From: an uncultured Lentisphaerota bacterium
GTDB lineage: Bacteria > Verrucomicrobiota > Kiritimatiellia > CAIQIC01
Assembly (NCBI GenBank): GCA_903889245.1
Contig: CAISWQ010000104.1
Coordinates: 1-34,726, forward strand
Direction: 5' to 3'
Length of the DNA stretch: 34,726 nt
This document shows, piece after piece, positions 1 to 7,974 of the stretch. Position 1 is the first letter of the stretch. The number at the start of each line of letters is the position of its first letter. Under the pieces are notes generated by a model. The model was given only the letters and a program-made list of their open reading frames with translations. It was not told the DNA's origin and made no database searches. A program made the translations under genes and the position numbers.

Positions 1-73
1 CCCTCCCATGGTTTTGGTTTGCGAAGTAGGGAGGGCGAGCGTACCCGCGAGCCGTAGAACCATTCGGATGGGC

Positions 74-1318
74 CTAAGCACTACGACGCAGGCGATCCAG
101 AAAACCGGCGAGCTTGTGCTCGATCTCGTCCCATTCGGCGGCGGGGTCGGAGTCGCGGACGAGTCCGGCGCCGGTATAAAGCCGCAACGTGCGGCCGGTG
201 AGCAGGCCGCTGCGGATGGCGACATCGAACTCGGCGGCCCCGGCGGAGAACCAGCCGACGGGGCCGGCGTACCAGCCGCGGTCGAACGGTTCCAGCGCGG
301 CGATGCGGCCGCGCGCCAGCGCCGTCGGCGTGCCGCAGACGGCGGGCGTCGGGTGCAGGCGGCGGAGCAGGTCGGCCTCGCCCACGCCGCGCCGCAGCCG
401 GCCGGCGAGCGGCGTGAAGAGATGCTGGACGCTATCAAGCTTGCGCAGGTGCGGCCGGGCGCCAACGGTGAGCCGTGCGCAGAGCGGACGCAGCACGGTC
501 GCGAGCATATCGGTGACAAGCCGGTGTTCCTCGCGCTCCTTGGCGTCGGCGAGCAGCGCGCGGCCGAGGCGGCGGTCCGCGCGCGCATCGCGGCCGCGCG
601 GCCGTGTACCGGCGAGCGCCTCGCTCTCGATGTCGTTGCCGCGGCGGCGATAGAGGCGTTCCGGCGTTGCGCCGAGGAACGTGGCGCCGCCCTTTGTTTG
701 AAAACCGAAAAGGCCGCAGCCGGCGCTGCCCGCCTGCAGCCGGCGCAGCAGCAACCATGGACTACAGGCGGCGGAAAGCTGGAAACGCGAGCAGCGCGCG
801 AGCACCAGCTTGCGCATATGGCTGTGACGGATCAGGCCGGTGACGATCGCGACCTGTTCCAGCCAGCGTTCGCGGCCGGGCGTCTGCGCGACCAACTTCA
901 ACGAAGGCAACGGCGCGACCTTGGCCGACGTCCGCGCGAGCAGTTTTTGCAGTCGGGCAGCGCCGGCAGCGGAAGACACGAACGCCGTTGCGCGTAGCCG
1001 GCCGCGTTCGCGGCACAGCAGCAACTGCGGCAGCTCGAAGCGGCCGGTGCCAAACTTCCGCCAGCGCGCGTCCGGCGCGACGTGGGGATCGAAGCGCAGG
1101 CCGCCGAGGTAGCGGGCGGCGGGCGTGGCAAGCCGGGCCTGCTTCAGCCGGCGCAGCAGCGTGACGGGATCGGCGGCGGTGATTTCATCGGCAACGCCCC
1201 AGCCGGCGAGTTCGAGTACGCCATCGCGCGCGGCCCAATAACACTTGGGGCCGGCGGGTAGGCTCTCGAGCCACACCAGCAAATCCATGTCCGGTGATGT
1301 GAGTTCCATGGCGCGCAT
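74..1318 (-). CDS. menF: Isochorismate synthase (MenF/EntC family)
   Basis: Predicted to convert chorismate to isochorismate, the entry step of menaquinone or catecholate-siderophore synthesis. The 414-residue product carries the chorismate-binding domain: a Lys in RKLVLAR (likely the base that activates water), GATPERL, SEALAGTRPRG, KEREEHRLVTDM, LHPTPAVCGTP, and a C-terminal YTGAGLV followed by EWDEIEHKL, which supplies the metal-binding Glu. HPTPAVCG separates it from anthranilate and aminodeoxychorismate synthases, which have SGAPK-type motifs there. An in-frame ATG three codons downstream (1309) is an equally good start, and neither has a clear ribosome-binding site. No other men or ent gene is in the window, so I cannot decide between the two pathways. 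It is divergent from the next gene. Confidence 0.88.
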   Translation of the reverse strand: MRAMELTSPDMDLLVWLESLPAGPKCYWAARDGVLELAGWGVADEITAADPVTLLRRLKQARLATPAARYLGGLRFDPHVAPDARWRKFGTGRFELPQLLLCRERGRLRATAFVSSAAGAARLQKLLARTSAKVAPLPSLKLVAQTPGRERWLEQVAIVTGLIRHSHMRKLVLARCSRFQLSAACSPWLLLRRLQAGSAGCGLFGFQTKGGATFLGATPERLYRRRGNDIESEALAGTRPRGRDARADRRLGRALLADAKEREEHRLVTDMLATVLRPLCARLTVGARPHLRKLDSVQHLFTPLAGRLRRGVGEADLLRRLHPTPAVCGTPTALARGRIAALEPFDRGWYAGPVGWFSAGAAEFDVAIRSGLLTGRTLRLYTGAGLVRDSDPAAEWDEIEHKLAGFLDRLRRSA

Positions 1319-1453
1319 CGCGCGCCGATGGGAGCAGTAAAACGCAGGCGCGTCAAGCTTGCGGGCCAGGGAATGCGCCCGGCGCTTCGACCGGCTCGCC
1401 GCAGGAGAAAACGGCCCCCTTTCCTGGCGCTCACTCCGGCGTGGTCTGCGGGC

Positions 1454-1481
1454 TTGACGGCGCGGGCTTTGTCTTTATACT
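1454..1481 (+). promoter_or_regulatory. Sigma-70-like promoter of the HAD-like gene
   Basis: TTGACG at 1454-1459 and TATACT at 1476-1481 are separated by 16 bp. The expected transcription start is near 1488, leaving a leader of about 29 nt that contains an AGGAGAG ribosome-binding site before the ATG at 1517. The same -35/16 bp/-10 layout recurs elsewhere in the window. Confidence 0.6.
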
Positions 1482-1516
1482 CCGCCGGCCGTTTCACCCA
1501 CGGACAGGAGAGCGAG

Positions 1517-2221
1517 ATGTCGAACAAAGACGAGAAGAAAGCTGATGCCGGCACCCATGTGATTTCGCCTTTCGCAGTGATTGTGGAACTCGAAGGCGCG
1601 CTGACCGGCGGCCGCCGGATGCTGTTCGAGACCCTGAAGAAACTGCTCAAGAAGGAAAAACTCACTCTCAACGAGGTGACCTTCATTCGCCACGCGCTCG
1701 GCCCCGCGCCACTGGAGGCCGTCCCCGCGCTCATCGAGGCGCTCGACGGCGAGGGCGTCTCGACCGATAAGATGCAGGCGGCGCTGCTCGAAGCGTTGAC
1801 CTCCGGCGAGGTGGAACTGGCCCCGACGCCGGCGCTGCGCAAGCTGATCGAAGCCTGCAAGAAGCAGGGCGTACCCGTCACCGCCGTCTCCTGCCTGCCC
1901 GTCGAAGCCGCGGCGGCCATACTGCAGAAGTCCGGCCTGGAGGAGGCGGGCGTCCAGTTGCAGACCGTCAAGAGCGCCAGTGCCTGCCCGGGCAAGAAGG
2001 ATTGGACCGAGGTGTGTCACGGTTTGAGCCGGATGCCGCACCGCTGTTTCGCGCTCGTCAGCACCGGTGCCGCGTGCCACGCCGCCTTAAGCGTGGATTT
2101 GCGCGTTATTGCTGTCGCGGATGAGTTCACCTCGGCGCAGGACTTCGGCGGCGCGGAGGCGGTCTTCGAATCCGTCGCCGACTTCGACCTCGCCGATCTG
2201 CTCGCGCGCATGACGGTTTGA
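1517..2221 (+). CDS. HAD-superfamily-like protein with altered catalytic motif
   Basis: The 234-residue product resembles HAD phosphatases of the phosphoglycolate phosphatase/beta-phosphoglucomutase type. It has a motif-I-like strand at residues 21-27, a helical cap, a motif-II-like strand (VPVTAVSC, ending Ser-Cys), a Lys-rich segment (PGKKDW) and a late Rossmann strand (RVIAVADEF). The motif-I strand reads VIVELEG where active enzymes have DxDG(T/S), so both aspartates, including the nucleophile, are glutamate. It may therefore be a non-catalytic relative. The start at 1517 is chosen for its AGGAGAG ribosome-binding site and upstream promoter; the open frame extends further 5' but only through promoter sequence. 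It ends 10 bp before mazG and is probably co-transcribed with it. Substrate or partner is unknown. Confidence 0.6.
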   Translation: MSNKDEKKADAGTHVISPFAVIVELEGALTGGRRMLFETLKKLLKKEKLTLNEVTFIRHALGPAPLEAVPALIEALDGEGVSTDKMQAALLEALTSGEVELAPTPALRKLIEACKKQGVPVTAVSCLPVEAAAAILQKSGLEEAGVQLQTVKSASACPGKKDWTEVCHGLSRMPHRCFALVSTGAACHAALSVDLRVIAVADEFTSAQDFGGAEAVFESVADFDLADLLARMTV

Positions 2222-2231
2222 TCTGCGCGCC

Positions 2232-3092
2232 ATGCCGCAGCCTGTTCCAGCGAAACCAACGCGAAAACATCGCGCCAGTGCGGATGCTCTCGCCCACCTG
2301 CTCGCCATCATGGCACGGCTGCGCGCACCTGGCGGCTGCCCGTGGGACCGCGAGCAGACGCACGCGAGCATCAAGCCCAACCTGATCGAGGAGAGCTACG
2401 AAACGCTCGACGCGATTGACTCCGGCGATCCCCAGAAGTTGAAGGAAGAACTCGGCGACGTGTTGCTACAGGTGGTTTTCCACGCGCAGATGGCCGGGGA
2501 ACAGCAGCGGTTCGACTTCGGCGACATCGCCGCCACGCTGGCTGCCAAGCTCGTGCGCCGCCATCCGCATGTCTTCGGCGCAGTCAAGGTGGCCAACTCC
2601 GGCGAAGTCCTGAAGAACTGGGAGCAGATCAAGCGCGGCGAGAAGCAAGCCGCCAGGGAATTTCCCTCGGTCGTCTCCGGCATCCCCCGACATCTGCCCG
2701 CGCTGCTCAAGGCCGAGCAGGTTCAACGCAAGGTCTCACGCGTGGGCTTCGACTGGAAGACCGTCGCGCCCGTGGCGGCCAAGGTCGAGGAGGAACTGGC
2801 CGAAGTCCGCCACGCCGTTGCGCGCCGCCAGCCCGCGGAGGTCCGCGAGGAACTGGGCGACCTGCTGTTCGCCGTCGTCAACCTCGGCCGTTTCCTCGGT
2901 CACAGCGCCGAGGCCGCGCTCGACGGCACCGTCCGTAAATTCGCCCGCCGCTTCCAGGAGATCGAACGCCGCCTGCACGCGCAAAAGCGTGACCTGACCA
3001 AGTGCTCGCTCGCCGAACTCGACGCGCTCTGGGAACAGATCAAGCGCGAGGAAAAGCGGCGGAAGAAAACTCACCGCCAGGGCACCAAGTGA
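2232..3092 (+). CDS. mazG: Nucleoside triphosphate pyrophosphohydrolase MazG
   Basis: An all-alpha NTP pyrophosphatase that hydrolyses (d)NTPs to NMP and pyrophosphate, clearing aberrant nucleotides in the cytoplasm. The 286-residue product has the characteristic GGCPWDREQTH near residue 35, then EESYE and EELGDVLLQVVFH, giving the EExxE and ExxD magnesium-binding signature. A second copy, EEELAEVRHA...REELGDLLFAVVN, lies in the C-terminal half, so it is the full-length tandem-domain form (E. coli MazG is about 263 residues). A basic tail ends the protein. It starts 10 bp after the HAD-like gene, suggesting a two-gene operon. Confidence 0.95.
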   Translation: MPQPVPAKPTRKHRASADALAHLLAIMARLRAPGGCPWDREQTHASIKPNLIEESYETLDAIDSGDPQKLKEELGDVLLQVVFHAQMAGEQQRFDFGDIAATLAAKLVRRHPHVFGAVKVANSGEVLKNWEQIKRGEKQAAREFPSVVSGIPRHLPALLKAEQVQRKVSRVGFDWKTVAPVAAKVEEELAEVRHAVARRQPAEVREELGDLLFAVVNLGRFLGHSAEAALDGTVRKFARRFQEIERRLHAQKRDLTKCSLAELDALWEQIKREEKRRKKTHRQGTK

Positions 3093-3304
3093 AAAGCAGA
3101 AAGTCCTGCCATTCGTTTTCCCGGCCCTGGCACTGGCCCTCCCAGGCCAGTTTCTCTGCATACCGACCGTGCCGTAGACGGTTTCCTCGAGCCGGTGGGG
3201 AGCCGGCACCGGCCGCCATCCCATGCGGCCTGTGAAACACCGGCAGCGCGGAGCAGGATAAAGCACGGATCGCCCAGTCCGATGTTTCCAGAGAGCCACC
3301 GCGG

Positions 3305-3334
3305 TTGACAAGCGCCCCGCCCCCGCCCTACTCT
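3305..3334 (+). promoter_or_regulatory. Probable promoter of the glycosyltransferase operon
   Basis: A perfect TTGACA (3305-3310) is followed after 18 bp by TACTCT (3329-3334). The start codon at 3352 is 17 bp further on. The -10 match is only partial. The rest of the 3093-3351 gap contains no recognisable gene or clear terminator. Confidence 0.45.
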
Positions 3335-3351
3335 GCGCGGCGGAGCGAGCC

Positions 3352-3825
3352 ATGAGCGATCAAACTTTTGAGATCAATACGGCGGGCGTGGACGCGGCGA
3401 AACTCGTCGCCGAAATCCGTGCTGCGGCCGAGAAGAAGATGACCGATGGCGTCTACGCCGAGGCCCGCATTGCCCGCGCCGAACGCCTGAACCTCGCCAA
3501 CCTGCGCGACGCCGATGAGTTCCTGAACTTCTACCTCAAGTGCCTGCGCGACGCCGCCTTCGTGGACATCTCGGACTTCCCCATCCGCGAGCGCCGCGCC
3601 TTCCTCGGCCCCGCGCTAGTTGCGCTCAAGAAGGTGCTCTGGGGCCTGCTCAAGTTCTACACCTACCGCCTCTGGTCACAGCAGAACCAGGTCAACGGCC
3701 TGCTCGTCACCGCGGTCGAGGGCGTGGACCAGAAATACGCCGCGAAAATCCAGGCCTTGGAGCAGCGCGTCCAAGCCTTGGAAAAACAGGTTGCCGAGCT
3801 TTCCAAGGCTGGGGAAGGCACCTGA
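3352..3825 (+). CDS. Small helical protein leading a glycan operon
   Basis: I do not recognise a named family. The 157-residue product is predicted almost wholly helical. It opens with a segment like the VDxxxLVxEIRxxAEKK stretch found at the N-termini of many polysaccharide-cluster methyltransferases and glycosyltransferases. A central region (FLGPALVALKKVLWGLLKFYTYRLW) could lie on the membrane, and a clear heptad coiled coil (IQALEQRVQALEKQVAEL) closes the protein. Its TGA overlaps the ATG of the next glycosyltransferase by one base, so the three genes 3352-6082 are translationally linked. A plausible role is scaffold or membrane partner for the two glycosyltransferases (inference). The last 70 bp contain element-like copies of the window's palindrome (see findings). 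Confidence 0.7.
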   Translation: MSDQTFEINTAGVDAAKLVAEIRAAAEKKMTDGVYAEARIARAERLNLANLRDADEFLNFYLKCLRDAAFVDISDFPIRERRAFLGPALVALKKVLWGLLKFYTYRLWSQQNQVNGLLVTAVEGVDQKYAAKIQALEQRVQALEKQVAELSKAGEGT

Positions 3826-5012
3826 TGGCGCGCGCCGACCGCATCGCGTTCGTCGCGCCGCGCTTCGCCGAGGGCGGCACCGTCGGCGGTGCCGAGACGC
3901 TGTTGAAAAATCTCGCCGAGCACGCCGCGGCCGCCGGGCGCAAAGTCACCTTCCTCACCACCTGTGCGCAGAATCACTTCTCGTGGGAGAATACGCTGCC
4001 GCCGGGCCGGCGGCAGGTCGGCCGCATGGAGGTGCACTTCTTCCCGGTGGATGCCGACCGCGATGTCGGCGCATTTTTGCGCGCGCAGCAGCAGATTGAT
4101 CGCGGCGGCGGCGTGCCCGCGCCGGTCGAGGAAGCGTGGATCAAAAACAGCGTCAACAGCCGCGCGCTCTGTGACTTTCTGAAAGCGCACGGCGGCGACT
4201 TCGACCGCATCCTCGCGGGCCCTTACCTGTTCGGCGTCACCTATCACGCCGCGCAAATCTGGCCGCAAAAAACGTTTCTCGTGCCGTGCCTGCACGACGA
4301 GGTCTTCGCCTACCTTGGCCTCATGCGCTGCATGTTCGGCAGCGTCGCCGGCTGCCTGTTCAACGCCGAGCCGGAGCGCGACCTCGCGCAACGCCTCTAC
4401 AACTTCCCCGCCGCGAAGAGCACTATCGTCGGCATGGGCCTCGACCCGTTCGAGGCCGATGCCACCGCGTTCGCGAAGCGGCGCGGGCTGACCGTGCCCT
4501 ACGTGATGTATTCCGGCCGCCGCGAGCTGCTCAAGGGCACGCCGTTGCTGTGCGGCTATCTCCACGCCTTCCGCGAGCGCACCGGCCGCGACCTCAAGCT
4601 CGTCTGCACCGGCAGCGGCCCGATCGAGGCGCCGCCGGAATTCGTGGACCACATCCTCGATCTCGGCTTCGTTAGCGAGCAGGAGAAGCGCGAGGCGATG
4701 GCCGGCGCCGTGGCGTTCATCCACCCCTCGGTCAACGAGAGCTTCGGCATCGTGCTGCTCGAGGCGTGGCTTGCGCGCACGCCCGGGCTCGTCCACGCGA
4801 AGAGCGCCGTGCTGCGCTGGCAGTGCGAGCAGTCCAATGGCGGCCTGTGGTTCCGCCACTATCCCGACTTCGAGGAAGCCCTGCTGCGCCTGCTCGACGA
4901 GCCCGCGCTGCGCCGCGCGCTGGGGCAAAACGGCCGCGCCTACGTCGAGCGCGCCTACGCCTGGCCCGCGATCATGCAGCGCCTCTTCCAAGCCCTGGAC
5001 CACGCCGGATGA
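3825..5012 (+). CDS. GT4-type glycosyltransferase
   Basis: A 395-residue GT-B fold retaining glycosyltransferase of the GT4 type, expected to transfer a sugar from a nucleotide-sugar donor during surface polysaccharide or lipopolysaccharide synthesis. The N-terminal domain begins IAFVAPRFAEGG with a glycine-rich loop (GGAETLLKNL), the acceptor-side signature. The C-terminal domain has VMYSGRRELLKG, a GSGP turn and the donor-binding EX7E motif as NESFGIVLLE. I start at the ATG at 3825, which overlaps the upstream stop (TGATG). A longer open frame exists 5' but lies antiparallel in phase to the upstream gene and is not credible. Its 3' end overlaps the next gene by 4 bp (ATGA). Donor and acceptor cannot be told. 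Confidence 0.87.
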   Translation: MARADRIAFVAPRFAEGGTVGGAETLLKNLAEHAAAAGRKVTFLTTCAQNHFSWENTLPPGRRQVGRMEVHFFPVDADRDVGAFLRAQQQIDRGGGVPAPVEEAWIKNSVNSRALCDFLKAHGGDFDRILAGPYLFGVTYHAAQIWPQKTFLVPCLHDEVFAYLGLMRCMFGSVAGCLFNAEPERDLAQRLYNFPAAKSTIVGMGLDPFEADATAFAKRRGLTVPYVMYSGRRELLKGTPLLCGYLHAFRERTGRDLKLVCTGSGPIEAPPEFVDHILDLGFVSEQEKREAMAGAVAFIHPSVNESFGIVLLEAWLARTPGLVHAKSAVLRWQCEQSNGGLWFRHYPDFEEALLRLLDEPALRRALGQNGRAYVERAYAWPAIMQRLFQALDHAG

Positions 5013-6082
5013 AAGCGCTCCACCAGCTCGTCGCCGGGTTCGCCAAGGGCGACGCGATCAGCAACGAGGCGCTCGTGCTGCGGAAAATTTTCCGTGGCTG
5101 GGGGCTGGAGAGCGACATCTTCTGCGAGACCAAACGCATCCTGCCCGAACTGCGCCGCGACGCGCGCGACCTCGCCACGCTGCCCGCCGCGCTCCAGCCC
5201 GGCGATGGCGCGCTGCTGCACCTTTCCATCGGCTCGCCGGCCAACGAGGTCTTCCGCCAGCTCGCGTGCCGCAAGGCGCTGATCTACCACAACGTCACGC
5301 CGCCCGACTATTTCCGCGGCATTCAGGAACAGATCGCGCACCAGCTTGCGCTCGGCCGCGACCAGGTCCGCGCGCTCGTCGGCGTCGCCGAGGTCAACCT
5401 CGCCGATAGCGCCTTCAACGCCGCCGAGCTGGAAGGTTTCGGCTATGGCCTCGCCGGCGTCTTCCCGCTGTTCCTCGACTTCGAGCGCCTGCGCGCCGCG
5501 CCCGATCGCGCGACGCTGGCGAAATATGATGACGGCCTGACCAACATCCTGTTCGTCGGCCGCGGCGCGCCGAACAAATGCCCGGCGGATGTGCTCGCCG
5601 CGTTCTACTATTTCCAAAATTTCGTCGAGCCCAACTCGCGCCTGATCCTCGCCGGCTCATTCGCCGGGCTGGAGTTCTACCAGGGGCTGCTGCTCGCGCG
5701 CGTCCACGAGCTGCAACTCGCCAACGTCGAGCTGACCGGCAACATCCCGCAGGCACAGCTCAACGCCTGCTACCAGAGCGCCGACGTCTTCCTGAGCATG
5801 AGCGAGCACGAGGGCTTCTGTATCCCGCTGATCGAGGCGCTGGTCCACGAGGTTCCGATCCTCGCCTACGCCGCCGGCGCGGTGCCGGAGACGCTCGCGG
5901 ACGCAGGCGTGCTGTTTAAGGAAAAACGGTTTGATCTCGTCGCCGAGATGCTCGGCCGGCTGTGCCGCGACGCCGCGCTGCGCGACGCTATCCTCGCCAA
6001 GCAACGCGAGCGCCTCGACCTCTACGAAAACCGCGACCTCGAGGAAGAGCTTCGCGCCCACCTCGCCCCGCTACTGACGTAA
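5009..6082 (+). CDS. GT4-type glycosyltransferase
   Basis: A 357-residue GT-B glycosyltransferase, third gene of the unit and coupled to its neighbour by an ATGA overlap. The N-terminal half (HQLVAGFAKGDAISNEALVLR) is the acceptor domain. The C-terminal half has ILFVGRGAPNKCPADVLAAF, a Rossmann strand RLILAGSF, and the EX7E donor site as EHEGFCIPLIE followed by PILAYAAGAVPET. It resembles glycosyltransferases that extend O-antigen or capsule chains. Start at 5009 is set by the overlap and agrees with the family N-terminus. Sugar specificity is unknown. The operon probably ends here, since a pair of palindromic elements follows. Confidence 0.87.
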   Translation: MKALHQLVAGFAKGDAISNEALVLRKIFRGWGLESDIFCETKRILPELRRDARDLATLPAALQPGDGALLHLSIGSPANEVFRQLACRKALIYHNVTPPDYFRGIQEQIAHQLALGRDQVRALVGVAEVNLADSAFNAAELEGFGYGLAGVFPLFLDFERLRAAPDRATLAKYDDGLTNILFVGRGAPNKCPADVLAAFYYFQNFVEPNSRLILAGSFAGLEFYQGLLLARVHELQLANVELTGNIPQAQLNACYQSADVFLSMSEHEGFCIPLIEALVHEVPILAYAAGAVPETLADAGVLFKEKRFDLVAEMLGRLCRDAALRDAILAKQRERLDLYENRDLEEELRAHLAPLLT

Positions 6083-6111
6083 GCGGGAGCGGGGAAAAGC
6101 AGGGCTTGCGT

Positions 6112-6161
6112 TTTTCCAAGGCTTGGAAAAAACTCCGCCGCGTTTTCCAAGGCTTGGAAAA
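6112..6161. repeat. Phased palindrome array, 2 copies
   Basis: Two perfect copies of the 19-bp element TTTTCCAAGGCTTGGAAAA at 6112-6130 and 6143-6161, centres 31 bp apart. Each has two 9-bp arms around one central base. The array lies between the glycosyltransferase stop (6082) and the exported oxidoreductase start (6230). No gene is visible in this gap. A short hairpin GCGCAC-GGA-GTGCGC follows just upstream of the next ribosome-binding site. Confidence 0.85.
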
Positions 6162-6229
6162 GGTGGAGCGCGACCTCCGGGCGCGCTTCTGAATGCGCAC
6201 GGAGTGCGCGTTCCACCAGAGGAGCAAAC

Positions 6230-7912
6230 ATGAGCGGAGCAAAAATTCTGGCAATGGTGCTGCTGGCGGCGGTGGCGCGCGCGGCGGCGGTCGAGGCCGA
6301 GGTCGTCATCTATGGCGGCACGAGCGCGGGCGTGACGGCCGCGGTGCAGGCGAAGCGGATGGGCAAGAGCGCCGTCATCGTCTGCCCGGATAAGCACCTC
6401 GGCGGACTCTCCAGCGGCGGGCTCGGCTTCACCGATACCGGCGACAAGGCGGTGATCGGCGGGCTGGCGCGCGAGTTCTATCACCGCGTGTGGCTGCACT
6501 ACGACCAGCCGGATGCGTGGACGTGGCAGCAGCGCGCGGACTACGGCAACAAGGGCCAGGGCACGCCGGCGATGGATGGCGCGGAGCGGACGATGTGGAT
6601 CTTCGAGCCGCACGTCGCCGAGCAGATCTTCGAGGCGTTCATCAAGGAGAACCAGATTCCGGTCTACCGCGACGAGTGGCTCGACCGCGCGAAAGGCGTG
6701 GCCAAGGACGGCGCGCGCATCACCGCGATCACGATGCTCTCCGGCAAGACCTTCGCTGGAAAGATGTTCATCGACGCCACCTATGAGGGCGACCTGATGG
6801 CCGCAGCCGGCGTGGAGTTCACCGTCGGGCGCGAAGCGATGAAGACCTACGACGAAAAGTGGAACGGCGTGCAGACCGGCGTGCTGCATCACCGCCACCA
6901 CTTCGGCGCGCTCAAGGAAAAGATCAGCCCCTACCTCGTGCCCGGCGATCCGAAGAGCGGCGTGCTGCCGCATGTGAGCCCCGCGCCGCCGGGCGAGTTC
7001 GGTGCGGCCGATGACAAGGTGCAGGCCTACTGCTTCCGCATGTGCCTGACCGACCGGCCGGAGAACCGCATCCCGTTCCCCAAGCCACCGGGTTATGACC
7101 CGAAGCGCTACGAGTTGCTCGCGCGCATCTACGCCGCCGGCTGGAAGGAGACCTTCGAGAAGTTCGATCCCATCCCCAACCACAAGACTGACACGAACAA
7201 CCACGGGCCGATGAGCACCGACAACATCGGCGCGAACTACGCCTACCCGAACGCCTCCTATGAGCAGCGGCGCACTATCATCGAGGAACACAAGAACTAC
7301 CAGCAGGGCTGGCTCTACTTCATCTGCACCGACCCGCGCGTGCCTGCCGACGTGCAGCAACAGATGCGGAACTGGGGCCTGCCGAAGGACGAGTTCACCG
7401 ACAACGGCGGCTGGTCGCACCAGCTCTATATCCGCGAGGCGCGCCGCATGGTCGGCAAGTTTGTGATGACCGAGAACGAACTGCTCAAACGGCGCGCGAC
7501 GCCGGAGCCCGTCGGCATGGGCAGCTACGGCATGGACTCGCACAACATCCAGCGCTACATCACGCCCGAGGGCGATGTGCAGAACGAGGGCGATATCGGC
7601 GTCTCCACCAAGGGCCCCTACTCCATCGCCTTCGGCGCGCTGCTGCCCAAGCCCGGCCAGGCCGATAACCTGCTTGTGCCCGTCTGCTGCTCCAGCACGC
7701 ACATCGCCTACGGCTCGATCCGCATGGAGCCGGTGTTCATGATCCTCGGCCAGAGCGCGGCGACCGCCGCGGCGCTCGCCATCGAGGGCGGCACCACCGC
7801 GCAGAACGTCACCTATGACCAGCTCCGCGCGCGCCTCCTCGCCGACAAGCAAATCCTCGAAGCCAAACCCGCCGCCAAACCGGCGAAGAAAAAAGCCACG
7901 GCGAAACCGTGA
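6230..7912 (+). CDS. Exported FAD-dependent oxidoreductase
   Basis: The 560-residue product matches the FAD-dependent oxidoreductase family PF12831, sometimes annotated as xanthan-lyase-associated and abundant in Verrucomicrobia and Planctomycetes beside polysaccharide-utilisation genes. A signal peptide (about residues 1-23) leads directly into the Rossmann dinucleotide motif VVIYGGTSAG (Gly29, Gly30, Gly34). A GGLSSGG loop and DATYEGDLMAAAGV follow, typical of the FAD-binding core. The C-terminus closes with a repeat of the FAD site (MEPVFMILGQSAATAAALA) and a Lys/Ala/Pro-rich tail. The ATG has a good ribosome-binding site (AGAGGAG). Substrate is unknown; an oxidative step on exported or imported carbohydrate is plausible. 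Confidence 0.85.
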   Translation: MSGAKILAMVLLAAVARAAAVEAEVVIYGGTSAGVTAAVQAKRMGKSAVIVCPDKHLGGLSSGGLGFTDTGDKAVIGGLAREFYHRVWLHYDQPDAWTWQQRADYGNKGQGTPAMDGAERTMWIFEPHVAEQIFEAFIKENQIPVYRDEWLDRAKGVAKDGARITAITMLSGKTFAGKMFIDATYEGDLMAAAGVEFTVGREAMKTYDEKWNGVQTGVLHHRHHFGALKEKISPYLVPGDPKSGVLPHVSPAPPGEFGAADDKVQAYCFRMCLTDRPENRIPFPKPPGYDPKRYELLARIYAAGWKETFEKFDPIPNHKTDTNNHGPMSTDNIGANYAYPNASYEQRRTIIEEHKNYQQGWLYFICTDPRVPADVQQQMRNWGLPKDEFTDNGGWSHQLYIREARRMVGKFVMTENELLKRRATPEPVGMGSYGMDSHNIQRYITPEGDVQNEGDIGVSTKGPYSIAFGALLPKPGQADNLLVPVCCSSTHIAYGSIRMEPVFMILGQSAATAAALAIEGGTTAQNVTYDQLRARLLADKQILEAKPAAKPAKKKATAKP

Positions 7913-7974
7913 AGAATGATTCACCACCAAGACACGAAGGCACCAAGAAATTTTCCCGAAAATTCGGTCATAAG

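Noticed and set aside
1328-1516. N-terminal extension of the HAD-like protein
   Set aside because: The extra 63 codons overlap the promoter at 1454-1481 and encode an Arg-rich stretch foreign to the family.
6112-6161. Rho-independent terminators
   Set aside because: The elements are symmetric with a one-base centre, lack a GC stem with a one-sided U-tract, and occur upstream of genes as often as downstream.
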